The notes beneath the pieces were generated by a model that was not told the origin of the DNA, searched no databases, and saw only the letters and a program-made list of their open reading frames with translations. A DNA stretch of 64,000 bases from Streptomyces sp. AC550_RSS872. Lineage in GTDB: Bacteria; Actinomycetota; Actinomycetes; Streptomycetales; Streptomycetaceae. This document shows, one piece after another, positions 54,189 to 62,743 of this stretch. The position numbers and the translations under genes are program-made. The stretch is taken from the NCBI RefSeq assembly GCF_019049285.1, contig NZ_JAGMUL010000018.1, positions 1-64,000 on the forward strand. The letters run 5' to 3'. The stretch's first letter is position 1. Each line of letters opens with the position of its first letter.

Positions 54189-55250
54189 ATGAAGACCATG
54201 CTTGCCGGGCGGCTCCGCCTGGACACCCACACGTTCGCCGTCGAAGAGGTCCCCGTGCCCACCCCCGGCCCGGGGGAGGTGCTGGTCGAGGTGCGGGCCG
54301 CGGGGGTGTGCCTGTCCGACGTCCATCTGATCGACGGCAGCATCAGCCCGGAGTTCCCTGTCGACTCCGTGAGGAAGGCCCGCACCGTCACCCTCGGTCA
54401 TGAGGTTGCCGGCGTCGTCCATGCCGTAGGCCCGGAGGTGGCCGGGGAATGGGTGCCTGGCACCCGGGTGGTGCTCCAGGCCGGGCAGGCGTGCGGCGGG
54501 TGCGGCGGCTGTCTGCGCCGCTCCGAGTGCCGTCAGCCGCTCACACGCGGCGTGGACTATGACGGCGGCTGGGCCCAGTACGCCGTAGCGCGCGAGGACA
54601 CCCTGCTCGCCATCCCGGACGACCTCCCCTTCGACCAGGCCGCCATCATCCCCGACGCCGTCTCCACTCCGTACGCCGCCATCGTCGAAGCGGGTGCGGT
54701 ACGTCCGGCGCAGGCGGTCGGGATCTGGGGTGCGGGCGGTCTGGGCGCGCATGGCATCCGGCTTGCCCGTATGGTCGGCGCAGCCCCGATCATCGCCGTC
54801 GATCCGCTGCCCACGGCTCGGGAGCGGGCCCTCGTTTTCGGTGCCGATCTCGCGCTCGACCCGATGGCGGACGGCTTTGCGGAGGCGCTGGCGGAGGCCA
54901 CGGCGGGGCGGGGCATCGAGGTCGCGTTCGACTTCGCCGGCGTACCCGCCGCTCGCGCTCAGGCGGTTGCCGCGCTGGGGGCCGGTGGAATCCTGGTGCT
55001 CGCAGGGCTCACGCCGGAGTCGATCGTCGTCAGCGACAGCACCGGCTTCAGCTTCCGGGGCAACCAGATCCGCGGCCACTACGGCTCCGGGTTCGAGCAC
55101 GTGGAACAGCTCATCGGCCTGACCTCCGCCGGACGGATCGATCTGGCCCCTTCCATCACTGCTCACATCCCGCTGGCCGAGGCCGCCGACGCCGTCACCC
55201 GGCTGGAGAAGAAGATCGGCGACCCGATCCGGTTTGTTCTCACCCCCTGA
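54189..55250 (+). CDS. Zinc-dependent medium-chain dehydrogenase/reductase
   Basis: A 353-residue MDR alcohol-dehydrogenase-like enzyme. The catalytic zinc ligands are the Cys in AGVCLSDVHLID and His-Glu of GHEVAG; structural zinc cysteines are in CGGCGGCLRRSEC (spacing slightly shorter than usual at the last one). The NAD(P) fold shows GIWGAGGLGAHGIRLARMVGA and an acidic residue after AVDP, so NAD is likely. It probably oxidises an alcohol or reduces an aldehyde; pairing with the P450 suggests it acts in the same pathway (hydroxy product to aldehyde or ketone). ATG 54189 is in the usual place after the operator. Confidence 0.9.
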   Translation: MKTMLAGRLRLDTHTFAVEEVPVPTPGPGEVLVEVRAAGVCLSDVHLIDGSISPEFPVDSVRKARTVTLGHEVAGVVHAVGPEVAGEWVPGTRVVLQAGQACGGCGGCLRRSECRQPLTRGVDYDGGWAQYAVAREDTLLAIPDDLPFDQAAIIPDAVSTPYAAIVEAGAVRPAQAVGIWGAGGLGAHGIRLARMVGAAPIIAVDPLPTARERALVFGADLALDPMADGFAEALAEATAGRGIEVAFDFAGVPAARAQAVAALGAGGILVLAGLTPESIVVSDSTGFSFRGNQIRGHYGSGFEHVEQLIGLTSAGRIDLAPSITAHIPLAEAADAVTRLEKKIGDPIRFVLTP

Positions 55251-55460
55251 AGCCTGCTGACCCCGCCCTGGGGGCCAAGGCTGATCGAAGGGGTCTGAAA
55301 TCGAAGTGGTCCGAAGAAGGTCCGAGAAGCCCCTCCGGCGACGGTGAGTCGCGGGAGGGGCTTCGTGCCTTGTGGCGGGCCGGTGGGCGGAGAGGTGTCC
55401 CCCGGGGCCCCGGGGGCTTGGTCCGGCCGGACGTTTCAAGGCCTCCGACAGTTCCAGCAA

Positions 55461-55515
55461 GTGACTGTGTCACTCAACACAATCAAGCGACATTGTCACT
55501 CGACAATGTCGCTTG
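55461..55515. promoter_or_regulatory. Palindromic operators upstream of the P450 gene
   Basis: Main site: CAAGCGACATTGTC-ACTC-GACAATGTCGCTTG (55484-55515), perfect 14+4+14. A smaller perfect dyad GTGAC-TGT-GTCAC lies just upstream (55461-55473). The 311-bp gap 55251-55561 otherwise contains no gene; the start ATG is 46 bp downstream of the main palindrome, so binding would block the promoter. Confidence 0.85.
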
Positions 55516-55561
55516 TATGGTTCTGGGTAGCGACAGCCCGTGCCGAACGAAAGGCAAGCTC

Positions 55562-58500
55562 ATGACTCACGAGACCGTGCGCGGAACCGAGCCGATCCCT
55601 CAGCGTCCCGCCCTGCCCCTGGTCGGCCACGCATTCGACATTCCGGGTGGCGCCGACGGCCTGCTGTACGTGATGAAGGAGGCCAGGGAGCTGGGGCCGT
55701 TGTTCAAGCTCCGTGTCTTCGGCAATGAGATCAACTTCGCGTCCGGTCTGGATCTGGTCACCGAGCTGGCGGACGAGAGCCGGTTCCGTAAGAACGTGCA
55801 TCCCGACCTGGTGATCCTGCGGGGGATCGGCGGAGACGGGCTGTTCACGGCGTTCAATGACGAGCCGAACTGGCGCAAGGCGCATGACGTGCTGATGCCG
55901 GCGTTCTCCCTCGGCGCGATGCGCGGCTACCACGCGACGATGCTCCGGGTGGCGCGGGAGCTGGTGGGGAAGTGGGACCGGGCCGCCGGGACGGAGGCCG
56001 TGGATGTGGCCGACGACATGACGCGGCTGACGCTTGACACGATCGGCCTGTGCGGTTTCGGCTACGACTTCGAGTCGTTCGACCGCGACGAGCCGCATCC
56101 TTTCGTCACCGCCTTGTCGCGGGCGCTGGGTTTCGCGCAGGCCAAGGGGGAGTCCATCCCCGGTACGGAGTTGTTCAAGTGGCGGCAGGCGGAGCAGTTC
56201 CGGGCCGACGTGGCCTTGATGGAGGGGCTGGTCGACGATGTGATCCGGCAGCGCCGGGCGTCCGGCGACGCGAGCACCGATGACCTGCTCGGGCGCATGC
56301 TGCACACCCGGGACGCGGTGACGGGTGAGCCTCTGGACGATGTCAACATCCGCTACCAGGCGATCACGTTCCTCATCGCCGGGCACGAGACCACCAGCGG
56401 GGCGCTGTCCTTCGCCCTGTACTACCTGACCAAGCATCCCGAGGTCCTGGCCCGTGCCCAGGCCGAGGTCGACGCGCTGTGGGGTGACGCGGATGCCCCG
56501 GACCCGGATTACGGGGACATCGGCAAGCTGACGTACATCCGACAGGTGCTCAACGAGAGCTTGCGGCTGTGGCCGACGGCGCCCGCGTTCGCGGTGGAAC
56601 CGCTTCAGGACACGGTCATCGGCGGGAAATACGCGGTGCGCAAGGGCGAGTCGATCCAGATCCTCATCCCGCAGCTGCACCGGGACCCTGCCTGGGGAGA
56701 GAACGTCGAGCTGTTCGATCCCGACCGGTTCCTTCCCGAGCAGGAGCAGGAGCGCCCGGTCCACCTGTTCAAGCCGTTCGGCAGCGGTGAACGCGCCTGT
56801 ATCGGCCGCCAGTTCGCGTTGCACGAGGCGACGCTGGTCCTCGCGCTGGTGATCCACCGTTACCGCCTGATCGACCACACCAACTACCAGCTGAAGATCA
56901 AGCAGTCGCTCACCCTCAAGCCGGACGCGTTCACCCTGAACCTGGCCCGGCGCACCAGCGCAGAGCGCCGCCTGCCCGCCGCGGCGGCCGTCACCGCCGG
57001 CAACGCTCCCGCCGCCGGGAACGGGCCCGTCCTCCGGCGTGCCACGGGAACCGCGCTGACCCTGCTGCACGGCTCCAACCTGGGCACCTGCGCGGGCATC
57101 GCCCGCGATCTGGCCGAGGACGGCGACGAGCGCGGCTTCGCCCCGTCCGTCGCCGCGCTCAACGACGCCGTGGGCAAGCTCTCCGCGGGCGATGGTCCGG
57201 TGGTGATCGTGGCCGCCTCCTACAACGGCAGGCCCACCGACGACGCCACCGAGTTCGTTACGTGGCTGGAAGGCCTGGAGCCCGGCGCGCTCGAGGGCCT
57301 GAGCTATGCCGTACTCGGCGTCGGCGACCGTAACTGGGCCGCCACCTATCAGCGCATCCCCACCCTCATCGACGAGCGGCTCGCCGCGGCGGGCGCCACC
57401 TCACTGCTGGAGCGCGGCGCCGCGGACGCCGCCGGTGACTTCGCCGGCACCGTGGACCGGTGGACCGGCGACCTGTGGACCGCCCTGCTGGAGCGGTACG
57501 GAGCCGCCGCGGAAGCGGGGGAGGCGGAGCCGGAGGCCGATCAGGCTCCGGGCTTGTACGAGCTTCAGGACACCACCGACTCGGTCATCGGCGGGCTCGC
57601 GGCACGGCACGGCGTACAGCCGATGGAGGTCCTCGACGCGTGCGAACTCGTCGATATGGAGCATGAGCTGGGCCGCTCCAAGCGTTTCCTCAAGCTGCGG
57701 CTGCCCGACGGCGTCACCTACCGCACCGGCGACCACCTGGCCGTCCTGCCGAGCAACCCCGACTCCCTCGTCCAGCGGGTGGCCGACCGCTTCGGCCTCG
57801 AACTGGACCGCACTGTCCGGCTGCGTGCCCGTCGCCGCAGCCGCAGCGCCCTGCCCGTCGACCGGCCACTGACCCTGCGCCGCCTGCTGACCGACTTCGT
57901 CGAATTGCAGGATGCCGCCACCCAGGAGCAGGTCGCCGTGCTCGCCGAGCACACCGCCTGCCCGCCCGAGAAGCGGCCCCTGGCCGAACTCGCGGCGGCG
58001 GACCCGCAGACCTTCCGCGAGCAGGTGACCGCCACCGGACACAGCGTCCTGGACCTGCTGGAGCGCTACCGCGCCTGCGAACTGCCCTTCGAGGTCTTCC
58101 TGGAACTGCTGCCCGTGCTGCGCCCGCGCCACTACTCGATCTCCTCGTCCGCCGAGGCCTCTCCCGGCGAGGTGGACCTGATGGTGTCGCTGCTCGCCGC
58201 GCCCCACCGCTCCGGCGAGGGCACCTTCAACGGCATCGGCTCGCACTACCTGCAGACCGTGCAGGCCGGTGACACCGTCCAGGCCCGGGTGCTGCCCTGT
58301 AGTGAGGCCTTCCGTCTGCCGCAGGACGAGTCGGTGCCGGTGATCCTGGTCAGCGCGGGCACCGGTCTGGCGCCCTTCCGCGGCGCGGTCCTCGACCGCC
58401 ACCACACCCGCTCGACCGGCACCCTGCTGTGCTACTTCGGCTGCGACCACCCCGAGGTCGACTACCTCCACCGCACGGAATTCGAGGCGGCCGAGGCAGC

Positions 58501-58783
58501 CGGAGCCGTCAGCATGCGCCCCACCTTCGCCCGCGCCCCCGAGGACGGCGCCTGCTTCGTCCAGGACCGCATCGCGAAGGAGAGCGACGAGGTCTGGGCG
58601 GTCCTGGAAGCCGGCGGACGCGTCTACATCTGCGGCGACGGCCGCCGTATGGCCCCGGCGGTGCGGGAGGCGTTCATGAAGATCTACCGCGACCGCACCG
58701 GCAGCGGTGACGACGAGGCGAGCGCCTGGCTGGCGGCCCTGATCGAGTCCGGCCGCTACGTGGAAGACGTCTGGGCCGGCTGA
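55562..58783 (+). CDS. Self-sufficient cytochrome P450-NADPH reductase (CYP102/BM3 type)
   Basis: A 1073-residue fusion. The P450 domain (1 to about 475) has the oxygen-activation helix AGHETT (273-278), the ESLRLWPTAPAF helix and the heme loop FGSGERACIG with Cys413. The FMN flavodoxin domain (about 495-650) has TLLHGSNLGTCAGIARDLAEDG and VVIVAASYNGRPTDDATEFV. The FAD/NADPH domain (about 680-1073) has RHYSISSSAE, ILVSAGTGLAPFRGAVLDR and YICGDGRRMAPAV. Alignment to P450 BM3 is ungapped around the N-terminus, and Asn55/Phe59 stand where BM3 uses Arg47/Tyr51 to hold fatty-acid carboxylates. ATG 55562 is preceded by a palindromic operator. Confidence 0.95.
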   Translation: MTHETVRGTEPIPQRPALPLVGHAFDIPGGADGLLYVMKEARELGPLFKLRVFGNEINFASGLDLVTELADESRFRKNVHPDLVILRGIGGDGLFTAFNDEPNWRKAHDVLMPAFSLGAMRGYHATMLRVARELVGKWDRAAGTEAVDVADDMTRLTLDTIGLCGFGYDFESFDRDEPHPFVTALSRALGFAQAKGESIPGTELFKWRQAEQFRADVALMEGLVDDVIRQRRASGDASTDDLLGRMLHTRDAVTGEPLDDVNIRYQAITFLIAGHETTSGALSFALYYLTKHPEVLARAQAEVDALWGDADAPDPDYGDIGKLTYIRQVLNESLRLWPTAPAFAVEPLQDTVIGGKYAVRKGESIQILIPQLHRDPAWGENVELFDPDRFLPEQEQERPVHLFKPFGSGERACIGRQFALHEATLVLALVIHRYRLIDHTNYQLKIKQSLTLKPDAFTLNLARRTSAERRLPAAAAVTAGNAPAAGNGPVLRRATGTALTLLHGSNLGTCAGIARDLAEDGDERGFAPSVAALNDAVGKLSAGDGPVVIVAASYNGRPTDDATEFVTWLEGLEPGALEGLSYAVLGVGDRNWAATYQRIPTLIDERLAAAGATSLLERGAADAAGDFAGTVDRWTGDLWTALLERYGAAAEAGEAEPEADQAPGLYELQDTTDSVIGGLAARHGVQPMEVLDACELVDMEHELGRSKRFLKLRLPDGVTYRTGDHLAVLPSNPDSLVQRVADRFGLELDRTVRLRARRRSRSALPVDRPLTLRRLLTDFVELQDAATQEQVAVLAEHTACPPEKRPLAELAAADPQTFREQVTATGHSVLDLLERYRACELPFEVFLELLPVLRPRHYSISSSAEASPGEVDLMVSLLAAPHRSGEGTFNGIGSHYLQTVQAGDTVQARVLPCSEAFRLPQDESVPVILVSAGTGLAPFRGAVLDRHHTRSTGTLLCYFGCDHPEVDYLHRTEFEAAEAAGAVSMRPTFARAPEDGACFVQDRIAKESDEVWAVLEAGGRVYICGDGRRMAPAVREAFMKIYRDRTGSGDDEASAWLAALIESGRYVEDVWAG

Positions 58784-58828
58784 CCCGCCAGGCTGCCGGT
58801 GGCCGACACCACCACACACCCGCAGCCG

Positions 58829-59069
58829 GCCGAGCCCGCCGAGCCCGCCGAGCCCGCCAAGCCGGCCGAGCCGGCCAAGCCCAGGGCCCGCCAAGCCCGC
58901 CAAGCCCGCCGGGCCCGCCAAGCCCGCCGGGCCCGCCAAGCCCAGGGCCCGCCGAGCCCGCCGAGCCGGCCGAGCCGGCCGAGCCGGCCGAGCCGGCCGA
59001 GCCGGCCGAGCCGGCCGAGCCGGCCGAGCCGGCCGAGCCGGCCGAGCCGGCCGAGCCCGCCGGGCCCGC
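58829..59069. repeat. 9-bp minisatellite in the 3' region of the P450 gene
   Basis: About 25 head-to-tail units of GCC(G/A)AGCC(C/G) and related 9-mers, the last about 11 almost all GCCGAGCCG. It is open in several frames on both strands (plus-strand PAE/PSR-type, minus-strand LGRLGRLGR-type), so ORFs across it are not evidence of coding. It lies between the P450 stop and its terminator. Confidence 0.9.
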
Positions 59070-59074
59070 TGACC

Positions 59075-59120
59075 GACAGGGCCACGGACGCCCCTCCCCC
59101 CCCACGTCCGTGGCCCTGTC
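59075..59120 (+). terminator. P450 terminator
   Basis: GACAGGGCCACGGACG (59075-59090) and its perfect complement (59105-59120) make a 16-bp stem with a 14-base C-rich loop, followed by TCCTTCTCCTT. Confidence 0.88.
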
Positions 59121-59239
59121 TCCTTCTCCTTCGCTACGTGTCCCCCCTTCTGAACTCGTGAGGCCCTCATGCTTGTCGCACACTCGGCGCACCGCCGAGG
59201 AACCGCGCCAGTACCCAACTCCTCGCACAGGAGCAGCCG

Positions 59240-60427
59240 GTGAACGCGCGCAGCGGGACCGCCCTGACCTTCGGCGTCGCGGTCGCGCTCATCGCCGGAG
59301 TGACCCTGGGCAACGGCGGAGCGAACGTGATGCCCGTCTTCGTCGACGACTTCGCCTCGCGCTTCGGGCTGTCGGACTCCGGCGCCGGACTCGTCGCCGC
59401 GACCCAGCTGATGGCGACCGCCATCGTCACCCTGCTGCTGGCCAAGCGGGCCGCGCGGCCGGGGCGGGTGCTGATGACCCGCTTCGGCCTGGCCGTTGCG
59501 GGAGCCGGCTTCCTGGGAGCGACGGCGGCCACCGGCCCGGTGACCCTGGTCCTGGCCAACCTGGTCCTCGGCGCGGGACTCGGCGCGGTCTACGCCGCGG
59601 CCACGGCCGCGCTCGCCGCCACCGACGACGCCGACAAGGCCTCCGCCGTCACCATCTGCGGCGTGGTCGGCGTGACCGCACTGCTGATCATGGGTGTCCC
59701 CGCGGCCAACCACGACCTGGGCGAGGGCACCGGCTTCCTGCTCATGGCACTGTGCTGCCTCGCCGCCTGGCCACTGACCCGCCGCCTCCCCGACGGCCCG
59801 GCAGTTCCGGCCTCCGAAACCCCCGGCACGGCAGAGACGGCCTCGGCGAAACCGTCGGTCGTGCTGCTCGTCGGCACCGGACTCCTGTGGGCCGTCACCC
59901 AGGGCGCGTGGTCCTACGCCTCGGTCCTGGGCCGCCAGCACACCGGCCTGTCCCACTCCGCCGTGTCCGCCGTCCTCGCGGTCTCCAGCGTCGTCGCACT
60001 CGTCGGCGCGGTGGTGGGACCCATCGCCGCGCGGCGCTTCGGACGCATGCGGTCCATGGCCGTCTTCGTCACGGCACAGGCCCTCGCCATGGCGGCCCTG
60101 GTCCTCACCCACGACCCCGTGCTCTTCACCGTCGCGGCCGTCCTCTGGCAGACCTGCCAGCTGGCCGTCCTGGTACAGATGCTCGCCGCCGCGGCGCTCA
60201 TCGACCCGACCGGACGCCTGGTCGCCTCCCTCAGCGGCGCGGGAGCCCTGGGCACCGGCATCGGACCCCTGGCCGTCGGCGCCCTCCTCGACGGCGCCGG
60301 AGCCGGCGTACTCGGCCTCGTTCTGGCGACCGGCACCTTCCTCGCCTCACTGCCGCTGCTGAGGATGACGGTGGCCAGTGGGAAGGCCACCAACGAACCG
60401 CAGCGCGGGCGGGCGCCGACGGTCTGA
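59240..60427 (+). CDS. MFS transporter
   Basis: A 395-residue transporter with 12 predicted helices and the MFS motif A-like RAARPGRVLMTRFG after helix 2, and a second in ARRFGRMRSMAVFV. It resembles drug or metabolite exporters of the DHA family with the short-loop form. With the P450 and dehydrogenase it may export a pathway product. GTG 59240 has AGGAG nine bases upstream. It is separated from the P450 gene by a strong terminator, so it has its own promoter. Ends at a second terminator. Confidence 0.9.
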   Translation: MNARSGTALTFGVAVALIAGVTLGNGGANVMPVFVDDFASRFGLSDSGAGLVAATQLMATAIVTLLLAKRAARPGRVLMTRFGLAVAGAGFLGATAATGPVTLVLANLVLGAGLGAVYAAATAALAATDDADKASAVTICGVVGVTALLIMGVPAANHDLGEGTGFLLMALCCLAAWPLTRRLPDGPAVPASETPGTAETASAKPSVVLLVGTGLLWAVTQGAWSYASVLGRQHTGLSHSAVSAVLAVSSVVALVGAVVGPIAARRFGRMRSMAVFVTAQALAMAALVLTHDPVLFTVAAVLWQTCQLAVLVQMLAAAALIDPTGRLVASLSGAGALGTGIGPLAVGALLDGAGAGVLGLVLATGTFLASLPLLRMTVASGKATNEPQRGRAPTV

Positions 60428-60451
60428 AGACATCGTCCCGACCTCGCGGAA

Positions 60452-60489
60452 CGGCCGCTGCCCTTGATGGATGTCAGGGGCAGCGGCCG
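60452..60489 (+). terminator. MFS gene terminator
   Basis: CGGCCGCTGCCC (60452-60463) and GGGCAGCGGCCG (60478-60489) form a perfect 12-bp stem, extended inside by TTGA/TCA pairing. Confidence 0.85.
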
Positions 60490-60627
60490 CTTGGGCGTTG
60501 AGGACCGGTTGTCTTGGCAACGGGGCGCAGACGCTGCTCCAGGGCGGAGATGACGCCGCCGGAATCTGGAGGTCTACGACCGGACCCTCGCCGCGGATCC
60601 GGGCACCTTCCGGCCGGTCAACGCCCG

Positions 60628-60753
60628 GAGCTCATCGCTTTGCGACAGCTCACCGCTCTGCGAGAGCTCATGGCTCTGCGACAGCTCACCGCTCTGCGAG
60701 AGCTCATGGCTCTGCGACAGCTCACCGCTCTGCGAGAGCTCATGGCTCTGCGA
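60628..60753. repeat. 18/36-bp tandem repeat (leucine-rich in one frame)
   Basis: Seven 18-bp units alternate between two variants, AGCTCATGGCTCTGCGAC and AGCTCACCGCTCTGCGAG, giving a 36-bp period over about 3.5 cycles. In one plus frame it reads LRQLTALRELMA repeats like a leucine zipper. It lies in the 364-bp gap between the MFS terminator and the convergent TetR gene; the region before it (EVYDRTLAADPGTFRPVN) has coding-like composition, so it may be the remains of a gene. Confidence 0.85.
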
Positions 60754-60791
60754 CGGCGACAAGGGCGAGGCCGGCCTGTTCCCCCTTGCCG

Positions 60792-61415
60792 TCAGCTCAT
60801 CGGCAGGGGCACGAGCTCCATTCGGCCTCCCGCGAAAGCGACGACAGCGGAGACCAGGGCCTGTAGACAGGTGAGCTCGGCCTCCTCGTCGGGCAATGAG
60901 AGATGCTGCGCCGAGAGGCCGTCGAAGCCGGCCAGGAAGAACCGGGCGAGGGTCTCCGCCGGCTGGGCGAGCTGGTGACCGGTGCGCTCAGCCGCCTCGG
61001 TCACCAGCCTCGTCGTCACGACCGTCACCTCGCGGTAGTGGCCCTCAAGGGCCTCCTGGAGCCGTGGTGTCCGGAGCGCGAACATGGACAGTTCGGTGAG
61101 CAGTTGGTGGGTGGTCGGCTGCTCGCGAAGGGTCTGCCACAGGGCGGCGGCGAGTGCCGCGACCGTCTCCTCGAAGCCGGCGTCCGCGGGCGCCGCCCGT
61201 TCGACCTGTGCGATCAGATCATGGGTGAGCTGTTCCATGACGGCCCGGTACAGATCTTCCTTGGTGCCGAAGGTGTAGTGCACCGTCGCCTGTGCCACGC
61301 CCAGCTCGGCCGCGATGGCGCGGGTGCTTCCGGCAGCCACACCCTCCCTCGTCATGAGGTCGATGGCGGCCTTGATCAGCTGAGGACGGCGCTCTGCCGC
61401 AGAAACATGAGCCAT
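60792..61415 (-). CDS. TetR-family transcriptional regulator
   Basis: A 207-residue regulator. The DNA-binding head at 1-60 has the family pattern RRPQLIKAAIDLMTREGVAAGSTRAIAAELGVAQATVHYTFGTKEDLYRAVM; the C-terminal ligand domain is helical and diverged (WQTLREQPTTHQLLTELSMFALRTPRLQEAL). A dyad upstream (61429-61452) suggests autoregulation. That operator does not resemble the palindromes before the dehydrogenase and P450 genes, so this TetR is not their obvious controller. It is convergent with the MFS gene. Confidence 0.92.
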   Translation of the reverse strand: MAHVSAAERRPQLIKAAIDLMTREGVAAGSTRAIAAELGVAQATVHYTFGTKEDLYRAVMEQLTHDLIAQVERAAPADAGFEETVAALAAALWQTLREQPTTHQLLTELSMFALRTPRLQEALEGHYREVTVVTTRLVTEAAERTGHQLAQPAETLARFFLAGFDGLSAQHLSLPDEEAELTCLQALVSAVVAFAGGRMELVPLPMS

Positions 61416-61428
61416 GGAGACACTATAC

Positions 61429-61452
61429 CGACTTAGTCTAGCGAATAAGTCG
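61429..61452 (-). promoter_or_regulatory. Putative TetR autoregulatory operator
   Basis: CGACTTA-N10-TAAGTCG (61429-61435 and 61446-61452) is a 24-bp dyad 14 bp upstream of the tetR start codon, typical position and size of a TetR operator. Confidence 0.7.
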
Positions 61453-61800
61453 TTCGATCATGTTGCGTTTTCCGGACAGGCGAGAAGCCGTGAGCGCGGA
61501 GCTTACTTCCCGGCTGTGGCCGCCCTGGATCCTTCATCGGAGAAGATGCGGAGGTCAGAAGCCTCTGTGGGTTCCCCGCAAGGTGCTCGGCTGAACTCCG
61601 GACCGAGGCCCTCTCGCAGTCTCGCAGTCGAACCGCGCAGGGCGTCGCACGTTGAGCCGGCGCCGTTGGCCGGGCCCGTAGGTGCAGGTTTCAGCTTCGG
61701 CTTGGTGCAGTCGCGTTGGCCGCACTGACTCCGGTCGCCAGTCCACAGCCTCGTAAGATCACGTTGCCCGACCCCGATCGTGACAGGAGGCCGAATACCC
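61453..61800. other. Gap between TetR and SDR genes
   Basis: About 350 bp without a gene I can support. A 99-codon minus-strand ORF (61503-61802) has a mixed composition and would overlap the SDR ribosome site, so it is not accepted. Contains the SDR promoter; AGGAGG at 61785-61790. Confidence 0.4.
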
Positions 61801-62619
61801 ATGGCAGATCAGCGTGTTGTGGTCGTGACTGGGGGCGGAACGGGGATCGGTGCGGCAACAGCACGGCTGCTTCGGGCCGGCGGGCACGACGTTGTCGTCT
61901 CCGGGCGACGACCGGAGCCCCTGCACCGCGTCGCTGAGGAAACCGGAGCCTTGGCCTGCCCGGCTGATACCGCCGACCCGGACGCTGTTGTCCACCTCGT
62001 CGAAACTGCCGTCTCGCGATTCGGTCGACTCGACGGGTTGGTCGTCAATGCGGGAGTGGCACGCAGCGGGGGTGTCGGAGAACTGTCCGACGAGGACTGG
62101 GAGACAGTGCTTGGTACAAATCTCACCGGCCCCTTCCTTCTGATGCGGGCGGCCTTGCCGCACTTGCTCCGAGCCCGGGGATCTGTCGTCGCGGTCGCTT
62201 CGGTCGCTGCCCTGCGTAACGGGGTGCGCAATGCCGCTTACGCCACGTCCAAGGCGGCACTGCTCCAGTTGTGCCGGTCGCTGGCTGTGGACTACGGGCC
62301 TCAGGGTCTGCGGGCCAACACCGTCTGCCCCAGCTGGGTGCGCACGGAGATGGCCGACCGCCGCATGGCCCGGTTCGCCGAGGAGGCCGGACTGGCCTCC
62401 GCCGGGGTGGACGGAGCATACGAGGAGGCCACCCGGCTGCTGCCGGCACGCCGCCCCGGCGAGCCCCGTGAGGTCGCCGAGGCCATCGCCTGGCTGCTGT
62501 CGCCGGCTGCGTCCTTCGTCAACGGTACGGTGCTGACCGTGGACGGGGGCGCGACCGCGCTGGACCCCGGGACTCTTCCCTTCGGCTTTCGCATCAGTTC
62601 GCGCGGCGACGAGGGGTGA
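61801..62619 (+). CDS. Short-chain dehydrogenase/reductase
   Basis: A 272-residue classical SDR. The cofactor motif is VTGGGTGIGAATARLL, with SGRR after beta2 suggesting NADP; then NAGVARSG and the catalytic Ser-Tyr-Lys in VASVAALRNGVRNAAYATSKAA. The C-terminal PGEPREVAEAIAWLLSPAASFVNGTVLTVDGG is that of 3-ketoacyl-ACP-reductase-like enzymes. Substrate unknown. ATG 61801 has AGGAGG eleven bases upstream; a GTG 21 bases earlier is less likely. It may be part of the island pathway or of an unrelated accessory function. Confidence 0.92.
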   Translation: MADQRVVVVTGGGTGIGAATARLLRAGGHDVVVSGRRPEPLHRVAEETGALACPADTADPDAVVHLVETAVSRFGRLDGLVVNAGVARSGGVGELSDEDWETVLGTNLTGPFLLMRAALPHLLRARGSVVAVASVAALRNGVRNAAYATSKAALLQLCRSLAVDYGPQGLRANTVCPSWVRTEMADRRMARFAEEAGLASAGVDGAYEEATRLLPARRPGEPREVAEAIAWLLSPAASFVNGTVLTVDGGATALDPGTLPFGFRISSRGDEG

Positions 62620-62743
62620 TTCTTGCCGCCGGGGCGTGAGTCGGTCCTGTGCCGGACTATTTGAGACGTGCGTCATGCCGCCTGGCGTGAGTGCGTCATG
62701 GTTGGTCATGATCGTATGACCACTTCATACGGGGGAAGCGCAT

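Noticed and set aside
59075..59120. MITE-like end of the repeat block
   Set aside because: The 16-bp stem with pyrimidine-rich trailer right after the P450 gene is best explained as a terminator.
58799..59161. 120-codon plus ORF made of PAE/PSR repeats
   Set aside because: Consists almost wholly of the 9-bp minisatellite, runs through the P450 terminator and has no ribosome site.
57401..60112. 903-codon minus-strand ORF across P450, minisatellite and MFS genes
   Set aside because: Spans two genes on the other strand and the 9-bp repeat, which keeps all frames open; not a gene.
60628..60753. Possible CRISPR array (36-bp period)
   Set aside because: The repeats are contiguous with no unique spacers and no cas genes are nearby.
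61503..61802. 99-codon minus ORF upstream of the SDR gene
   Set aside because: It overlaps the SDR ribosome site and promoter and shows no coding bias or family.
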